Shown in pieces: positions 8,693 to 17,596 of a DNA stretch of 48,546 nucleotides. A model generated the notes under the pieces. It had not been told where the DNA came from and did no database searches. It saw nothing but the letters and a program-made list of their open reading frames with translations. The DNA comes from Novacetimonas maltaceti. Its GTDB lineage: Bacteria; Pseudomonadota; Alphaproteobacteria; Acetobacterales; Acetobacteraceae. Where the stretch lies: contig NZ_POTC01000024.1 of assembly GCF_002906255.1 (NCBI RefSeq), forward strand, positions 1 to 48,546, read 5' to 3'. Made by a program: the position numbers and the translations under genes. Position 1 is the stretch's first letter. Each line of letters begins with the position of its first letter.

Positions 8693-9787
8693 TCAGACGT
8701 TGAAGCGGAACAGCAGGACGTCGCCATCCTGCACCACATAGTCACGTCCTTCGATTCGCAGCTTGCCAGCCTCTTTCGCGCCAGCTTCGCCATTGCACTG
8801 GATATAGTCGTCATACGCAACGGTTTCGCAGGCGATGAAGCCACGTTCGAAGTCATTGTGAATGACGGCGGCGGCCTGTGGCGCGCGCATCCCGGCGGTG
8901 ATCGTCCACGCCCGCGTCTCCTTCGGGCCAACCGTGAAGTAGGTCCGCAGCCCCAGCAGGCGGTACCCGGCCGCGATCACGCGATCCAGTCCGCTGTCGC
9001 TCAGGCCCAGCCCCTCAAGGAATTCGGCACGGTCCTCGGCCCCCAACTGGCTGACTTCCGCCTCGATCGCGGCGGAGACGACCACCACCGCCGCCCCTTC
9101 GGCCTCGGCACGGGCGCGGACGCTGTCGGAAAAAGCATTGCCGGTCGCGGCCGAGCCTTCGTCCACGTTGCAGACATACAGCACCGGCTTGGACGTCATC
9201 AGGTTCAGGCGGCGCACCGCTTCTTCCTGCCCTTCGGGGATGGCGCTGCGGGCGGGCCTGCCCTCACGCAGGGCGGCGATCAGCGGTTCCATCAGTTCGA
9301 CCTGGGCCGCGGCCTCGCGGTCATTGCCGCGCGCCTTCTTCTGCAGCGCGACGATCCGCTTTTCCAGCGACTCGAGGTCGGCCAGCATCAGTTCCGTCTC
9401 GATGATCTCCGCATCGCGCAGCGGGTCGACCCCACCCTCGACATGGGTGATGTCGTCATCCTCGAAACAGCGCAGGACATGGATGATGGCGTCGACCTCG
9501 CGGATGTTGGCCAGGAACTGGTTGCCCAGCCCCTCGCCACGCGACGCGCCACGCACCAGGCCCGCGATATCGACGAATTCAAGGCTGGTCGGCAGGATCT
9601 TCTGCGACTTGCCGATACGCGCCAGTTCCGCCAATCGCGGGTCGGGCACGGCGACACGCCCGACATTCGGCTCGATGGTGCAGAAGGGATAATTCGCCGC
9701 CTGCGCCGAGGCCGTTTCGGTCAAGGCGTTGAACAGCGTGGACTTGCCGACATTCGGCAGCCCCACGATCCCGCAGTTGAAGCCCAT
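8693..9787 (-). CDS. ychF: redox-regulated ATPase YchF
   Basis: A 364-residue Obg-like P-loop ATPase. The start at ATG 9787 gives MGFNCGIVGLPNVGKST, the invariant YchF start and Walker A. An upstream frame to 9898 is a non-conserved extension that runs into pth. DIAGLVRGASRGEGLGNQFL is the switch/Walker B region. NVDE takes the place of the usual NKxD and explains the preference for ATP. The C-terminal TGS-like domain ends VQDGDVLLFRFNV. YchF binds ribosomes and is linked to oxidative-stress regulation. It directly follows pth, an order seen in many bacteria. Confidence 0.95.
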   Translation of the reverse strand: MGFNCGIVGLPNVGKSTLFNALTETASAQAANYPFCTIEPNVGRVAVPDPRLAELARIGKSQKILPTSLEFVDIAGLVRGASRGEGLGNQFLANIREVDAIIHVLRCFEDDDITHVEGGVDPLRDAEIIETELMLADLESLEKRIVALQKKARGNDREAAAQVELMEPLIAALREGRPARSAIPEGQEEAVRRLNLMTSKPVLYVCNVDEGSAATGNAFSDSVRARAEAEGAAVVVVSAAIEAEVSQLGAEDRAEFLEGLGLSDSGLDRVIAAGYRLLGLRTYFTVGPKETRAWTITAGMRAPQAAAVIHNDFERGFIACETVAYDDYIQCNGEAGAKEAGKLRIEGRDYVVQDGDVLLFRFNV

Positions 9788-9792
9788 ATCCC

Positions 9793-10365
9793 CTATTCCC
9801 CCGTATGGCTGGCCATTCTGGTCATGAACAGTTCCGGCTGCCCGTCCGCCAGCAGTGCCGCCGTATCCGACAGCGCATCGAGCATGGGGTCGAGCCACAG
9901 CCGGTCATCGCGCGAAAAATCGCCCAGCACATGCCCTGTCACCCGCTCACGGGTTCCGGGATGGCCAATGCCGATCCGCACACGCCAGTAATCCTGTGTG
10001 CCAAGCATGCGGTCCATGGACCGCAGCCCGTTATGTCCCGCCGCCCCGCCACCGCGCTTGACGCGGATACGGCCGGGGGCAAGGTCAAGTTCATCGTGAA
10101 ATGCCGTGATGGCATCGGCCGACAGCTTGTAGAAAGCCGCCGCCTGCTGAACGCTCTCGCCCGAGAGGTTCATGTAGGTCTGCGGCTTGAGCAGCATGAC
10201 CTTGTGGCGGCCAACCTGCCCTTCGCTGACCTCGCCGCGAAAGCGCTTGCGCCACGGGGAAAACCCGTGGCGCTCGGCAATCCGGTCAACGGCCATGAAC
10301 CCGACATTGTGGCGATTCCGGCTCATCCCCGGTTCGGGGTTCCCCAATCCGGTCCAGAGGAGCAT
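9793..10365 (-). CDS. pth: peptidyl-tRNA hydrolase
   Basis: Pth releases tRNA from peptidyl-tRNAs dropped by stalled ribosomes. The family signatures are intact: the N-terminal LWTGLGNP strand, catalytic histidine in NRHNVGF (residue 19), KPQTYMNLSGESV, FHDELDL with the helper aspartate, and GGGAAGHNGLRS. The length of 190 residues is normal. It lies 32 bases after rplY and 5 bases before ychF, so the three are probably one operon. Confidence 0.95.
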   Translation of the reverse strand: MLLWTGLGNPEPGMSRNRHNVGFMAVDRIAERHGFSPWRKRFRGEVSEGQVGRHKVMLLKPQTYMNLSGESVQQAAAFYKLSADAITAFHDELDLAPGRIRVKRGGGAAGHNGLRSMDRMLGTQDYWRVRIGIGHPGTRERVTGHVLGDFSRDDRLWLDPMLDALSDTAALLADGQPELFMTRMASHTGE

Positions 10366-10397
10366 GGCGTCTCTCCAGTCGTGTCAGGTTCGCGTGA

Positions 10398-11018
10398 TCA
10401 GCCGGCGGCTTCCGGGGTCTCGGCTTCCTCGGCCGCTTCCTCGGCATCGACGGTCGGCGCGGCGATCGTGGCGATGACGAAGTTCGGGATGTGCTGGACG
10501 GGAACGACATGTTCCGTGCCCTTGAGGTCTTCCCAACGCACGTTGTCATGGATGTCGAGCTTCGACAGGTCCGCGCTGAAGCCTTCGGGCATGTTGGCGG
10601 GGTCGGCCACGACGTCCACGGTGTGACGCACGATGTTCAGCACGCCGCCACGCTTGATGCCGGGGGAGGTCTCTTCACCGGTGAAGGTGATGGCCACTTC
10701 CACATGCACCTTCTGCCCTTCGGCAAGGCGCTGGTAGTCGACATGCAGCGGGGCATCGGACACCGGGTGCAGCTGGATCTCGCGCAGCAGCGCGTGTTCC
10801 GTCTTGCTGCCGTCGATGGAGATGTCATAGATGCGCGAACGCCAGCCCGGCTTGTGCAGTTCGCGCGCCACGATGCGCGGGTCAAGCGCGATCAGCGCGG
10901 CTTCCTGCTTGCCACCATAGATGACGCCGGGAACCAGCCCGGCACGTCTCGTCGCCCGCGCTGCCCCCTTACCAGCCTTCGCGCGCGAAGAAACATCGAT
11001 TTTCGTGAATTTGGTCAC
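10398..11018 (-). CDS. rplY: 50S ribosomal protein L25 (CTC type)
   Basis: A 206-residue two-domain L25 protein that binds 5S rRNA. The N-terminal L25 domain ([17 protein letters not shown], then [12 protein letters not shown]) is followed by the C-terminal beta domain ([13 protein letters not shown] to VVPVQHIP) and a short acidic Ala/Glu-rich tail. The GTG start at 11018 is chosen because a GGAG site lies 8 bases upstream and the protein then begins (M)[11 protein letters not shown]. The frame is open further to 11216, but that part is not L25-like and enters repeat copy 2. Confidence 0.94.
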   Translation of the reverse strand: MTKFTKIDVSSRAKAGKGAARATRRAGLVPGVIYGGKQEAALIALDPRIVARELHKPGWRSRIYDISIDGSKTEHALLREIQLHPVSDAPLHVDYQRLAEGQKVHVEVAITFTGEETSPGIKRGGVLNIVRHTVDVVADPANMPEGFSADLSKLDIHDNVRWEDLKGTEHVVPVQHIPNFVIATIAAPTVDAEEAAEEAETPEAAG

Positions 11019-11189
11019 TTGTCTGCTCCTGAAACACAAGGCGCGCCGGCCTCCAGGGGTGCCAGCGCGTGCGCGGCCTTTAACGGAAAAAGCCGCCAGA
11101 TGCAACGCGCCAGCCCGTATTTTCGCGCCGTCAGGCCGGGCATTGCGGTGCAGGATGCCTTTCAGGCCAGCCACTTGAAATAAAGATAC

Positions 11190-11267
11190 ATGTTTCTGGG
11201 GGCCGGATCTTTTCAAAAAGGCGGCGTTCTTCGAAGCTTTTTGGAAAAAGCTTCACCAAAAACTTTT
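11190..11267 (+). repeat. three-way-junction intergenic repeat, copy 2
   Basis: Second copy of the family, between the 3' end of the histidine phosphatase gene (stop 18 bases away) and the region upstream of rplY. The right arm CACCAAAAACTTTT and the GAAGC hairpin are intact. The left arm (TGTTTCTGGGGG) and the first hairpin (GGCCGGATC against AAGGCGGC) have decayed. Its orientation on the plus strand is the same as that of copies 1, 3, 4 and 5. Confidence 0.8.
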
Positions 11268-11284
11268 CTGCGATCTACCAGCCT

Positions 11285-11875
11285 TCAGGAAAACGCCGTC
11301 AGTTCCCACGGCTTCCCCTCGCCTGCGGGCTGTGCCCACATCGGCGTGGCGTTGGGCAGGCGCACGTTGGGCTTCAGCCCCATTGCGGCCCTCAGGGCGC
11401 GGAACATGCCGCCATGGCACACGACAAGCGGCACGCCGGGGGCCTCCGTCGCGCGATTGATCGCCGAAACCGCACGTTCGCGCAGTTCGGCGAAGCTTTC
11501 GCCATCGGTGGGGGTATACTGACCAGCGATCCAGCTATCGTACCACGTCCCCATCGGCTTGCCTTCCTCCGAACCGAAGCAGACTTCCTTCAGTCCGTCA
11601 TCGATCTGCACCTCGAAACGGGGGGCGCCATGCTGCGCCAGCACCTCCGCCACGATTTCGGCCGTGCGCCGGGCGCGGCCCAGCGGGGAGGAGACGATGC
11701 GCGCAATCGGGTGCGCGCCCAGATGCCGCGACAGGACCAGTCCGGCCTGGCGTGCCTGCTCCACCCCCCGCGCATTGAGCGGGATGTCGGTCCGGCCCTG
11801 CGAACGCCCTTCGGCATTCCAGTCCGTCTCCCCATGTCGCAGATACCAGTAGGGCCGTGCGAGCAGGTCCGTCAT
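11285..11875 (-). CDS. histidine phosphatase family protein (phosphoglycerate mutase-like)
   Basis: A 196-residue branch-1 histidine phosphatase. The phospho-accepting histidine is in YLRHGETDWN near residue 15. SSPLGRARRTAE supplies the second conserved arginine and FGSEEGKPMG is the usual middle motif. The second catalytic histidine is in VVCHGGMFRAL near residue 155. The family includes GpmB-like sugar-phosphate phosphatases and alpha-ribazole phosphatases. The substrate here is not evident. An AAGGAA site precedes the ATG. Confidence 0.85.
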   Translation of the reverse strand: MTDLLARPYWYLRHGETDWNAEGRSQGRTDIPLNARGVEQARQAGLVLSRHLGAHPIARIVSSPLGRARRTAEIVAEVLAQHGAPRFEVQIDDGLKEVCFGSEEGKPMGTWYDSWIAGQYTPTDGESFAELRERAVSAINRATEAPGVPLVVCHGGMFRALRAAMGLKPNVRLPNATPMWAQPAGEGKPWELTAFS

Positions 11876-11998
11876 CAGCAGGTTCCTTCTTGAGTGGCTC
11901 TGTGGGCGATAGCCTCCACATGGCGGGGGGTCAATTCAATCCCCCGACACACTATGAAATAAATCTGTCCCGCCCAATGATCCCGATCAAGCGTGGCG

Positions 11999-12982
11999 TC
12001 AGTCGAACAGGGACGACACCGAACTTTCATCCGATACCGCGCGCATCGCGCGCGACAGCAGGTTGGCGGTGCTGATCTGGCGGATATTGTGCGACTGGCG
12101 CACGTCCTCCGTCTTGGCGATGCTGTCGGTCAGGGTCAGCATCTGCAGCGGCGACTGCCCGATGCGGCTGACCGCGCCCCCGGTCAGCACGCCATGGGTC
12201 ACATACGCCTCCACCGCTGCCGCGCCATGGCGCATCAGGGCTTCGGCCGCATTGCACAGCGAGCCGCCACTATCGACGATGTCGTCCACAAGGACGCAGT
12301 ACCGGCCGCGAACGTCACCAATCACGTTCATCACCTCCGACACGCCCGCGCGTTCGCGCCGCTTGTCGATGATGGCAAGGTCCACGTTCAGTCGCTGCGC
12401 CAGTTGACGCGCGCGCACCACGCCCCCCACGTCGGGGGAGACGATCATCAGGTTGTGCGGGCCACCGGGGATGTTGAGTTCCGGCGCCTCGTAAGGCAGA
12501 GGCGCCTCAAGCCCCATGCGGCCCTTGATGTCGCGGGTGAACAGGGGCGCGGCATACAGGTTGTCCACGGGAATGTCGAAAAAGCCCTGGATCTGCATGG
12601 CGTGCAGGTCCATCGTCAGGATGCGGTTGGCCCCGGCTTCGACCAGGATGTTGGCGACAAGCTTCGCGCTGATGGGGGTGCGGGGGCCGGATTTGCGATC
12701 CTGCCGGGCATAGCCGAAATAGGGCATGACCGCCGTGATGCGCCGCGCGGAGCCACGACGCAGCGCGTCGAGCATGATCAGCAGTTCCATCAGGTTGTCA
12801 TTGGTGGGCGAGCATGTGCTCTGGATGACAAACACATCCTCGCCACGCACATTTTCATGGATCTCGACAAAGATTTCCATGTCGGCGAAGCGACGGACGG
12901 TCACGTCGCACAAGGGCATCCCCAGTTCGACCGCAACTTTTTCAGCAAGGGGCAGATTACTGTTACAGGCGACGATTTTCAT
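11999..12982 (-). CDS. prs: ribose-phosphate pyrophosphokinase
   Basis: Prs makes PRPP from ribose-5-phosphate and ATP for purine, pyrimidine, histidine, tryptophan and NAD synthesis. It has the full class I length (327 residues), with N-terminal MKIVACNSN, the ATP-site [28 protein letters not shown], and the PRPP-binding loop [14 protein letters not shown] near residue 225. It is leftward, after the lipoprotein gene, in the conserved lgt-to-ychF gene order. Confidence 0.96.
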   Translation of the reverse strand: MKIVACNSNLPLAEKVAVELGMPLCDVTVRRFADMEIFVEIHENVRGEDVFVIQSTCSPTNDNLMELLIMLDALRRGSARRITAVMPYFGYARQDRKSGPRTPISAKLVANILVEAGANRILTMDLHAMQIQGFFDIPVDNLYAAPLFTRDIKGRMGLEAPLPYEAPELNIPGGPHNLMIVSPDVGGVVRARQLAQRLNVDLAIIDKRRERAGVSEVMNVIGDVRGRYCVLVDDIVDSGGSLCNAAEALMRHGAAAVEAYVTHGVLTGGAVSRIGQSPLQMLTLTDSIAKTEDVRQSHNIRQISTANLLSRAMRAVSDESSVSSLFD

Positions 12983-13182
12983 CTTGCGACGTTCCCGGAC
13001 GACGTGAGGCGAAGCGGCCGTGGCAGGCCACTTCCGTTTTCATGGATCGGCCGGGTTCTAGCAATCGCACCAGTCCCTGTCACCACCGCACCCCCTTCAA
13101 GAGGGGCCAGAACACGTCAACACGGACCTGCGTCACAAACACGCGTGCCCATCGTGGCGCGATGGCCACACTCCGTCCGCCA

Positions 13183-14637
13183 TTACCTCCGCGGCGGAAG
13201 CGTGACCCCCGGCAGGTGCCGCGCGGGCGTTCCCTGCGCCGCGACGGTCTGTGGCGTGGTGGTCTGTGGCGTGGTGGTCTGTGGCGTGGCGGTCGGGGTC
13301 GTAACAGGGGTTGCCGTTACGGCGGGCGGCGTCGCGGCAGGCGGCACCACCGCAGGCGTGGGCGCGGCCGGGATGGACGCCACAGGCGCCGTCACCGCAG
13401 GGGCCGCAACCACTGGGGCCGTAACCACTGGCGGGGCGGCAACCGGCGCGGGCGCCACGGGCACGATGGGGGCAGGCGGCGGCGTGGGCACCACCACGGG
13501 CGGAACCGCGACAGGGGCGGACGGTGGCGTCACGGATTGCGTCACCACCGGGGTCACGGGTGGTCTGGATGCGGGCACGACCGGGGCGGGGGTCGCGACT
13601 TCTGCCGGGGTGGCCACCGGCGACTCCGGCACGCTCCGCGCATGGCGCGTGACGGGATGGGCCGGCGTGGCGGGATGGTCCGCCGCCGCGGCACCGGCCG
13701 GAGTGGTGCCGGACGGGGGAACGGCGGGGGACGCGCCGGCGGACAGCGGCACGTTGTCCCGCCCGGAATAGCGCGTGATGATCTGCCGCACGCCACCGGC
13801 CGCTTCCTCGCCTGCCGCTTCGGCGGCGTCGCCCCATTTCCCGTCGAGCGTATGCGCGGCGATATCATGGATCTGGGTTGCGGCCCCGGCTTCCTTGCCA
13901 TGGGGATCGGTCACGCGCCATGTCAGCGTCAGGCGCTGGCGGGCCGGGCCGGTGGCGGGCAACTGGGTGACGGCCACGGTGCACAGGACGGTGAAGTCGG
14001 CCCCGCCCTGCGTATGCTGGATCTGGTCATGCGCATCGCGCAGGGAGGCGGAAAAGGCCCGCGCAAGGGCTGCATCCCCATCCCCCGGCGCGCCCCGCAC
14101 CCCCTGAAAGAACACATGGGCGGGCCGGTTCTTCAGGCTGTTGGGGTCCTTCTGCATCTGGGCAGCCTGGATCCCCGTCAGCAGTTCCGCAATTTCCGGC
14201 GCGGCCTGCGCGGCGGAGGCCTGCATCACCGCATCCGAACCCCCGGACCATGACGCGGCGGGTACGGGCGCGCCACTGGTCTGGCCCCGGACCTCGCCCT
14301 TGGGGGTGATGACGGCATAGGTCGGGACGACCACGCTGCCCTGCAGGGTCGCGGTCATGCGCAGCCACCAGTCACCGGCCTTGGCGGGTTGCCCCACGGC
14401 GGGTACCGACTGGTCCAGCATGGCGGCGACCATGTCCTTCTGCCATGTCTGCGCGGCCATGTTGACCAGCAGCGCCTGCGTGGGCAGCGGCACGGCCAGG
14501 CGGGCCGGCGGCGCATTCGAAAGCTGCGACTGCCCCGTGCCACGGAATGGGTGCGGCACGTCAAGGCACCCGGCAAGAAGGCACAGGCCCGACATCGTCA
14601 GGGCCATCACGCCATGCCTGAAAAACTTTACCCTCAT
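13183..14637 (-). CDS. putative lipoprotein with a Pro/Thr/Ala-rich C-terminal tail
   Basis: A 484-residue protein I cannot assign to a family. It begins with a lipoprotein signal (MRVKFFRHG, hydrophobic stretch, lipobox LLAGC). A folded-looking region of about 290 residues follows, with alternating hydrophobic strands (WWLRMTATLQG, FTVLCTVAVTQL, LTLTWRVTDPHG). The last 190 residues are low-complexity Pro/Val/Thr/Ala and end in tandem TPQTT units. The ATG at 14637 avoids overlap with pgeF; an ATG at 14652 is also possible. Its position between pgeF and prs suggests an envelope lipoprotein, but the function is unknown. Confidence 0.7.
   Translation of the reverse strand: MRVKFFRHGVMALTMSGLCLLAGCLDVPHPFRGTGQSQLSNAPPARLAVPLPTQALLVNMAAQTWQKDMVAAMLDQSVPAVGQPAKAGDWWLRMTATLQGSVVVPTYAVITPKGEVRGQTSGAPVPAASWSGGSDAVMQASAAQAAPEIAELLTGIQAAQMQKDPNSLKNRPAHVFFQGVRGAPGDGDAALARAFSASLRDAHDQIQHTQGGADFTVLCTVAVTQLPATGPARQRLTLTWRVTDPHGKEAGAATQIHDIAAHTLDGKWGDAAEAAGEEAAGGVRQIITRYSGRDNVPLSAGASPAVPPSGTTPAGAAAADHPATPAHPVTRHARSVPESPVATPAEVATPAPVVPASRPPVTPVVTQSVTPPSAPVAVPPVVVPTPPPAPIVPVAPAPVAAPPVVTAPVVAAPAVTAPVASIPAAPTPAVVPPAATPPAVTATPVTTPTATPQTTTPQTTTPQTVAAQGTPARHLPGVTLPPRR
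13246..13290 (+). repeat. three tandem 15-bp units inside the lipoprotein gene
   Basis: The unit GGTCTGTGGCGTGGT occurs at 13246-13260, 13261-13275 and, with a final C, at 13276-13290. On the coding (minus) strand it encodes repeated TPQTT. It is an in-frame minisatellite that could expand or contract without disrupting the reading frame, changing only the length of the tail. Confidence 0.85.
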
Positions 14638-14644
14638 TACGGCA

Positions 14645-15460
14645 TCATACATGGGGTCGGGTGATTACTGAAATCTGGTGCCCGATCTTCCCCCCGCCCG
14701 CCAGCGTGCGGCGGCGGTGGCTGAAGAACCGCGCTTCGTCCGTCAGGGTATCGACACCCAGTGCCCGCGCCTGCCCCACGCCCGCGCCACGCAGGCGCTC
14801 CACGCAGAAACCGGGCAGGTCGAACTGGTAATGCCCCTGCCGCCGCGCAGGGGCGAAGAACGCCCCCGCCGCGCCATCAAGCGCCAGCACGGCATCGCGC
14901 ATGTCATCGCCGACCTCGTAACTGTCACGCGCGATGCAGGGGCCGACAATGGCGCGGATGTCCCCCGCCCGGCATCCCAGCGCGCACATCGCGGCCACCG
15001 TCGCCTCCAGCACGCCTGCCGCCGCCCCACGCCACCCGGCATGCGCGGCCCCGACCACATGCCCGCGCGCATCGGCAAACAGTACCGGCGCGCAATCGGC
15101 GGTAATGACCCCCAGCGCAAGGCCCGGCCGGGCACAGACCATCGCATCGGCCCGCGCGCCCTGCCCTTCTTCCCACGGGGTGTCCACACTGATGACATCG
15201 CTGCCATGGACCTGCGTCACGCCAAGGAGGTTTTCAGGCACGACCCCGACCGCGCGCGCGACCCGCGCACGGTTTTCACGCAGGGCCGCAGGGTCGTCAC
15301 CACTGCGCACGGAGCAGTTGAGCGACGCATATGGCCCCGTCGAGACACCGCCAAGGCGGGTGAAGAACCCGTGCGGCACATGCCCCAGCAGGCCCGCGCG
15401 CAGGACCGGCCCCTCCAGTTGATCCCGTTCCACCTGCCCTGTCCCATCCATGCGCGTCAT
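14645..15460 (-). CDS. pgeF: peptidoglycan editing factor / polyphenol oxidase family protein
   Basis: A 271-residue YfiH/laccase-domain protein. The zinc/copper ligand motifs are present: VTQVHGSDV (His), ITADCAPVLF (Cys) and GAAHAGWRGAAAGV (His), plus the family N-terminus HGFFTRLGGVS. PgeF removes wrongly placed L-serine from peptidoglycan precursors in E. coli; relatives act on purine nucleosides. The start at ATG 15460 overlaps the upstream methyltransferase stop by ATGA. The open frame extends further but only into that gene's antisense-like reading. Confidence 0.9.
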   Translation of the reverse strand: MTRMDGTGQVERDQLEGPVLRAGLLGHVPHGFFTRLGGVSTGPYASLNCSVRSGDDPAALRENRARVARAVGVVPENLLGVTQVHGSDVISVDTPWEEGQGARADAMVCARPGLALGVITADCAPVLFADARGHVVGAAHAGWRGAAAGVLEATVAAMCALGCRAGDIRAIVGPCIARDSYEVGDDMRDAVLALDGAAGAFFAPARRQGHYQFDLPGFCVERLRGAGVGQARALGVDTLTDEARFFSHRRRTLAGGGKIGHQISVITRPHV

Positions 15461-16530
15461 CCACCCTTTTCCATGCCTGAAGCCACCGGGGCCACGGGGG
15501 AGCATCCCTCGAACCCCGGCAATGCCGTGATGCCGGGCGACGCCATGGCCATGACGCGGAACAGCCCCCCCATGCGGTCCGGCGCCGCAAGGCGCTGCGC
15601 GGCCTCGCTGACCTGTCGCGCGACCTCCGGCGTCTGGTTGCGCGCAAGCTGCGCCGCACGCGCAAACAGCCCCAGCGCGGACAGGAACGCCCCCTGCGTC
15701 ACGCTGCCCCACGTGGCGCACCCGCCCGCACGCGCGGCCACGCCCAGCGCCGCGAAATCGACATGCGCCGTCAGGTCCGCCATGCCGGGACGGGCCAGCG
15801 GCCATGCCGGGCGCCCATCGCACAGCGCCTGCAGCGTATCGCCCCATTGCGGCCCGTCATATCCGTAATCGATGAACAGGGCCGCACCTTGCCCCTGCGC
15901 CAGACGCCGCCCCAACTGGCGCGCGATCGCCAGGGCGCCTTCGCAGATTTCCAGCACCTCGCCTTCGGGCACGTCGCGTGTCGCAGGCGGCCCATCGGCG
16001 GGCAGGTCGGTGGCGGGCGCGGTCACGAACACCTCCCCCGCGACACTGCGTTCATCCCATCCCCGCGCCGTGCGCACGAACTGCCGGATCGGCAGCGCGT
16101 CGAGGAACTCATTGGCCAGCAGGATCATCGGACCCGGCGGCAGGTCGGCCACCGCGTCGCACCAGACCGGGGCGACAGGATCGGCATGGGGGGCCAGCGC
16201 CTGCGCCTGCACGTCGCGCAGGCGGGGGGACGTTTCGACCATATGCACCCGCGCCGCCGCGTAACAGGCCGGGGCCACGCGCGCCAGCAGGCGCAGCGCA
16301 TCGGCCATCAGCGTCCCGCGCCCCGGCCCGGCCTCCGCCAGCACGAAGGGCGTGGGCGCGCCCATGCCCTGCCACGTCACCGCAACCCATGCGCCCAGCA
16401 GTTCGCCAAACATCTGCGAGATTTCGGGCGCAGTGATGAAATCGGCAAACGGGTCGCGCGTGCCGTAATAGGCCGCGTTGGCGCGCGCCATGAACCGGTC
16501 CAGCCTGACGGGCGTGGCGGGATCGCCCAT
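15457..16530 (-). CDS. DUF185 SAM-dependent methyltransferase (MidA/NDUFAF7-like)
   Basis: A 357-residue class I methyltransferase of the DUF185 family. The hallmark motifs are YYGTRDPFADFITAPEISQMFGELLG, the SAM site VLAEAGPGRGTLMADAL, and LLANEFLDALPIRQFV. The mitochondrial relative NDUFAF7 methylates the NDUFS2 arginine of complex I. Bacterial substrates are not well defined. A complex I subunit gene, NDUFA12, occurs elsewhere in this window. The start at ATG 16530 shares one base with the lgt stop (TGATG), and its end overlaps pgeF by ATGA. Confidence 0.88.
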   Translation of the reverse strand: MGDPATPVRLDRFMARANAAYYGTRDPFADFITAPEISQMFGELLGAWVAVTWQGMGAPTPFVLAEAGPGRGTLMADALRLLARVAPACYAAARVHMVETSPRLRDVQAQALAPHADPVAPVWCDAVADLPPGPMILLANEFLDALPIRQFVRTARGWDERSVAGEVFVTAPATDLPADGPPATRDVPEGEVLEICEGALAIARQLGRRLAQGQGAALFIDYGYDGPQWGDTLQALCDGRPAWPLARPGMADLTAHVDFAALGVAARAGGCATWGSVTQGAFLSALGLFARAAQLARNQTPEVARQVSEAAQRLAAPDRMGGLFRVMAMASPGITALPGFEGCSPVAPVASGMEKGG

Positions 16531-17387
16531 CACGCGGCGTCCCCCTCCTCCAGTTCCGGGGGGACGGGCGGCATCAGTTCCGTGCGTGCGGGGCGCAGGC
16601 AGGCATTGAGCATCAGGCCCAGCCCGCCGATCGCCATGGGCACGCACAGGACCTGCCCCATGGTGACGCCAAACGGCAGGAAGCCGATGAAGGAATCCGG
16701 TTCGCGGAACAGTTCGCACACCGTGCGCGCGATGGCGTAGCCGAACAGGAACAGGCCGGCGAGGAAGCCGGGATGTTCGCGCACCTTTCGGCTGCGTGAC
16801 ACCAGCCACATCACGCTGAACAGGACCAGCCCCTCGGCAAAAGCCTCATACAGTTCGGAAGGATGGCGCGGGATCGGGCCGGCGTCGGGAAAGACCATCG
16901 CCCACGGCAGGGAGGCCGGGGCCTCGCGCCCCCACAGTTCGCCATTGATGAAGTTGGCGATCCGCCCCAGCCCGAGCCCGATGGGCACCACCGTGGTGAT
17001 CCGGTCCGAAAAGCCGAGGAAGCTGAGGTTGTTGCGCCATGTAAAGACGATCAGCGCGATGATCACGCCGGCCGCCCCGCCATGGAACGACATGCCGCCG
17101 TGCCAGACCTCCAGGATCGCCTGCGGATGTGTCAGGTAGTATCCCGGCTGGTAGAACAGGATGTAGCCCAGCCGCCCGCCAAGCACCACGCCCAGCGTCG
17201 CCCATGTCAGGAAGTCATCGACCTGCAGCGCCGTGGCCGCGCGCGGCGGCAGCGCGACAAGGCGACGCGCCACCCGCCACCCGACCACCAGCGCCACGAT
17301 ATAGGCCATCGCATACCAGCGCAGGCCGAACGGCCCGAAATGCACCATGACCGGGTCAAATTGCGGAAACATCAGGACAGGCAGCAT
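16530..17387 (-). CDS. lgt: prolipoprotein diacylglyceryl transferase
   Basis: Lgt transfers diacylglycerol from phosphatidylglycerol to the lipobox cysteine of prolipoproteins in the inner membrane. The signature GRIANFINGELWGRE, FHGGAAGV and the seven or so hydrophobic segments are visible. The start at ATG 17387 (MLPVLMFPQFDPV) gives 285 residues, the normal length. An ATG at 17372 is also possible. The frame runs back to 17474, but that part crosses repeat copy 3. It heads the lgt-methyltransferase-pgeF set, next to a gene for one of its likely substrates, the lipoprotein at 13183-14637. Confidence 0.94.
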   Translation of the reverse strand: MLPVLMFPQFDPVMVHFGPFGLRWYAMAYIVALVVGWRVARRLVALPPRAATALQVDDFLTWATLGVVLGGRLGYILFYQPGYYLTHPQAILEVWHGGMSFHGGAAGVIIALIVFTWRNNLSFLGFSDRITTVVPIGLGLGRIANFINGELWGREAPASLPWAMVFPDAGPIPRHPSELYEAFAEGLVLFSVMWLVSRSRKVREHPGFLAGLFLFGYAIARTVCELFREPDSFIGFLPFGVTMGQVLCVPMAIGGLGLMLNACLRPARTELMPPVPPELEEGDAA

Positions 17388-17472
17388 GCAGCGACTTTCG
17401 CGATCAGGAATTGACAGGCGCGGGAGGTGACTGCGCCTCAGGCTTTGAAATAATCCGCCGATCAGAAATTCC

Positions 17473-17552
17473 AAAAGTTTCGGGAGGCCGTCTTTTTTCC
17501 GAAAGGCGGCATCCCCTGAAGCTTTTTGGAAAAAGCTTCACCAAAAACTTTT
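17473..17552 (+). repeat. three-way-junction intergenic repeat, copy 3
   Basis: Third copy, between the 3' end of hldD (stop 45 bases away) and the region upstream of lgt. The outer arms are AAAAGTTTCGGGAGG and CACCAAAAACTTTT. The GAAGCTTTTT hairpin is intact and the first hairpin has a mismatch (GGCCGTC against GGCGGC). Plus-strand orientation, as in the other copies. Confidence 0.82.
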
Positions 17553-17596
17553 ATACTCTTCGGGATGTCATTGGGGACGACTTTTCAGGCAGTCTC

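Noticed and set aside
9788-9898. N-terminal extension of YchF
   Set aside because: The conserved protein begins at MGFNCGIVG; the extra residues are Gly/Arg-rich and overlap the end of pth.
13246-13290. a short CRISPR-like array
   Set aside because: The three units are contiguous, with no spacers, and lie in frame inside a gene; there are no cas genes in the window.
11993-13771. 592-codon rightward open frame
   Set aside because: It lies antisense to prs and the lipoprotein gene; its Gly/Thr/Val-rich end is only the complement of the lipoprotein's repetitive tail.
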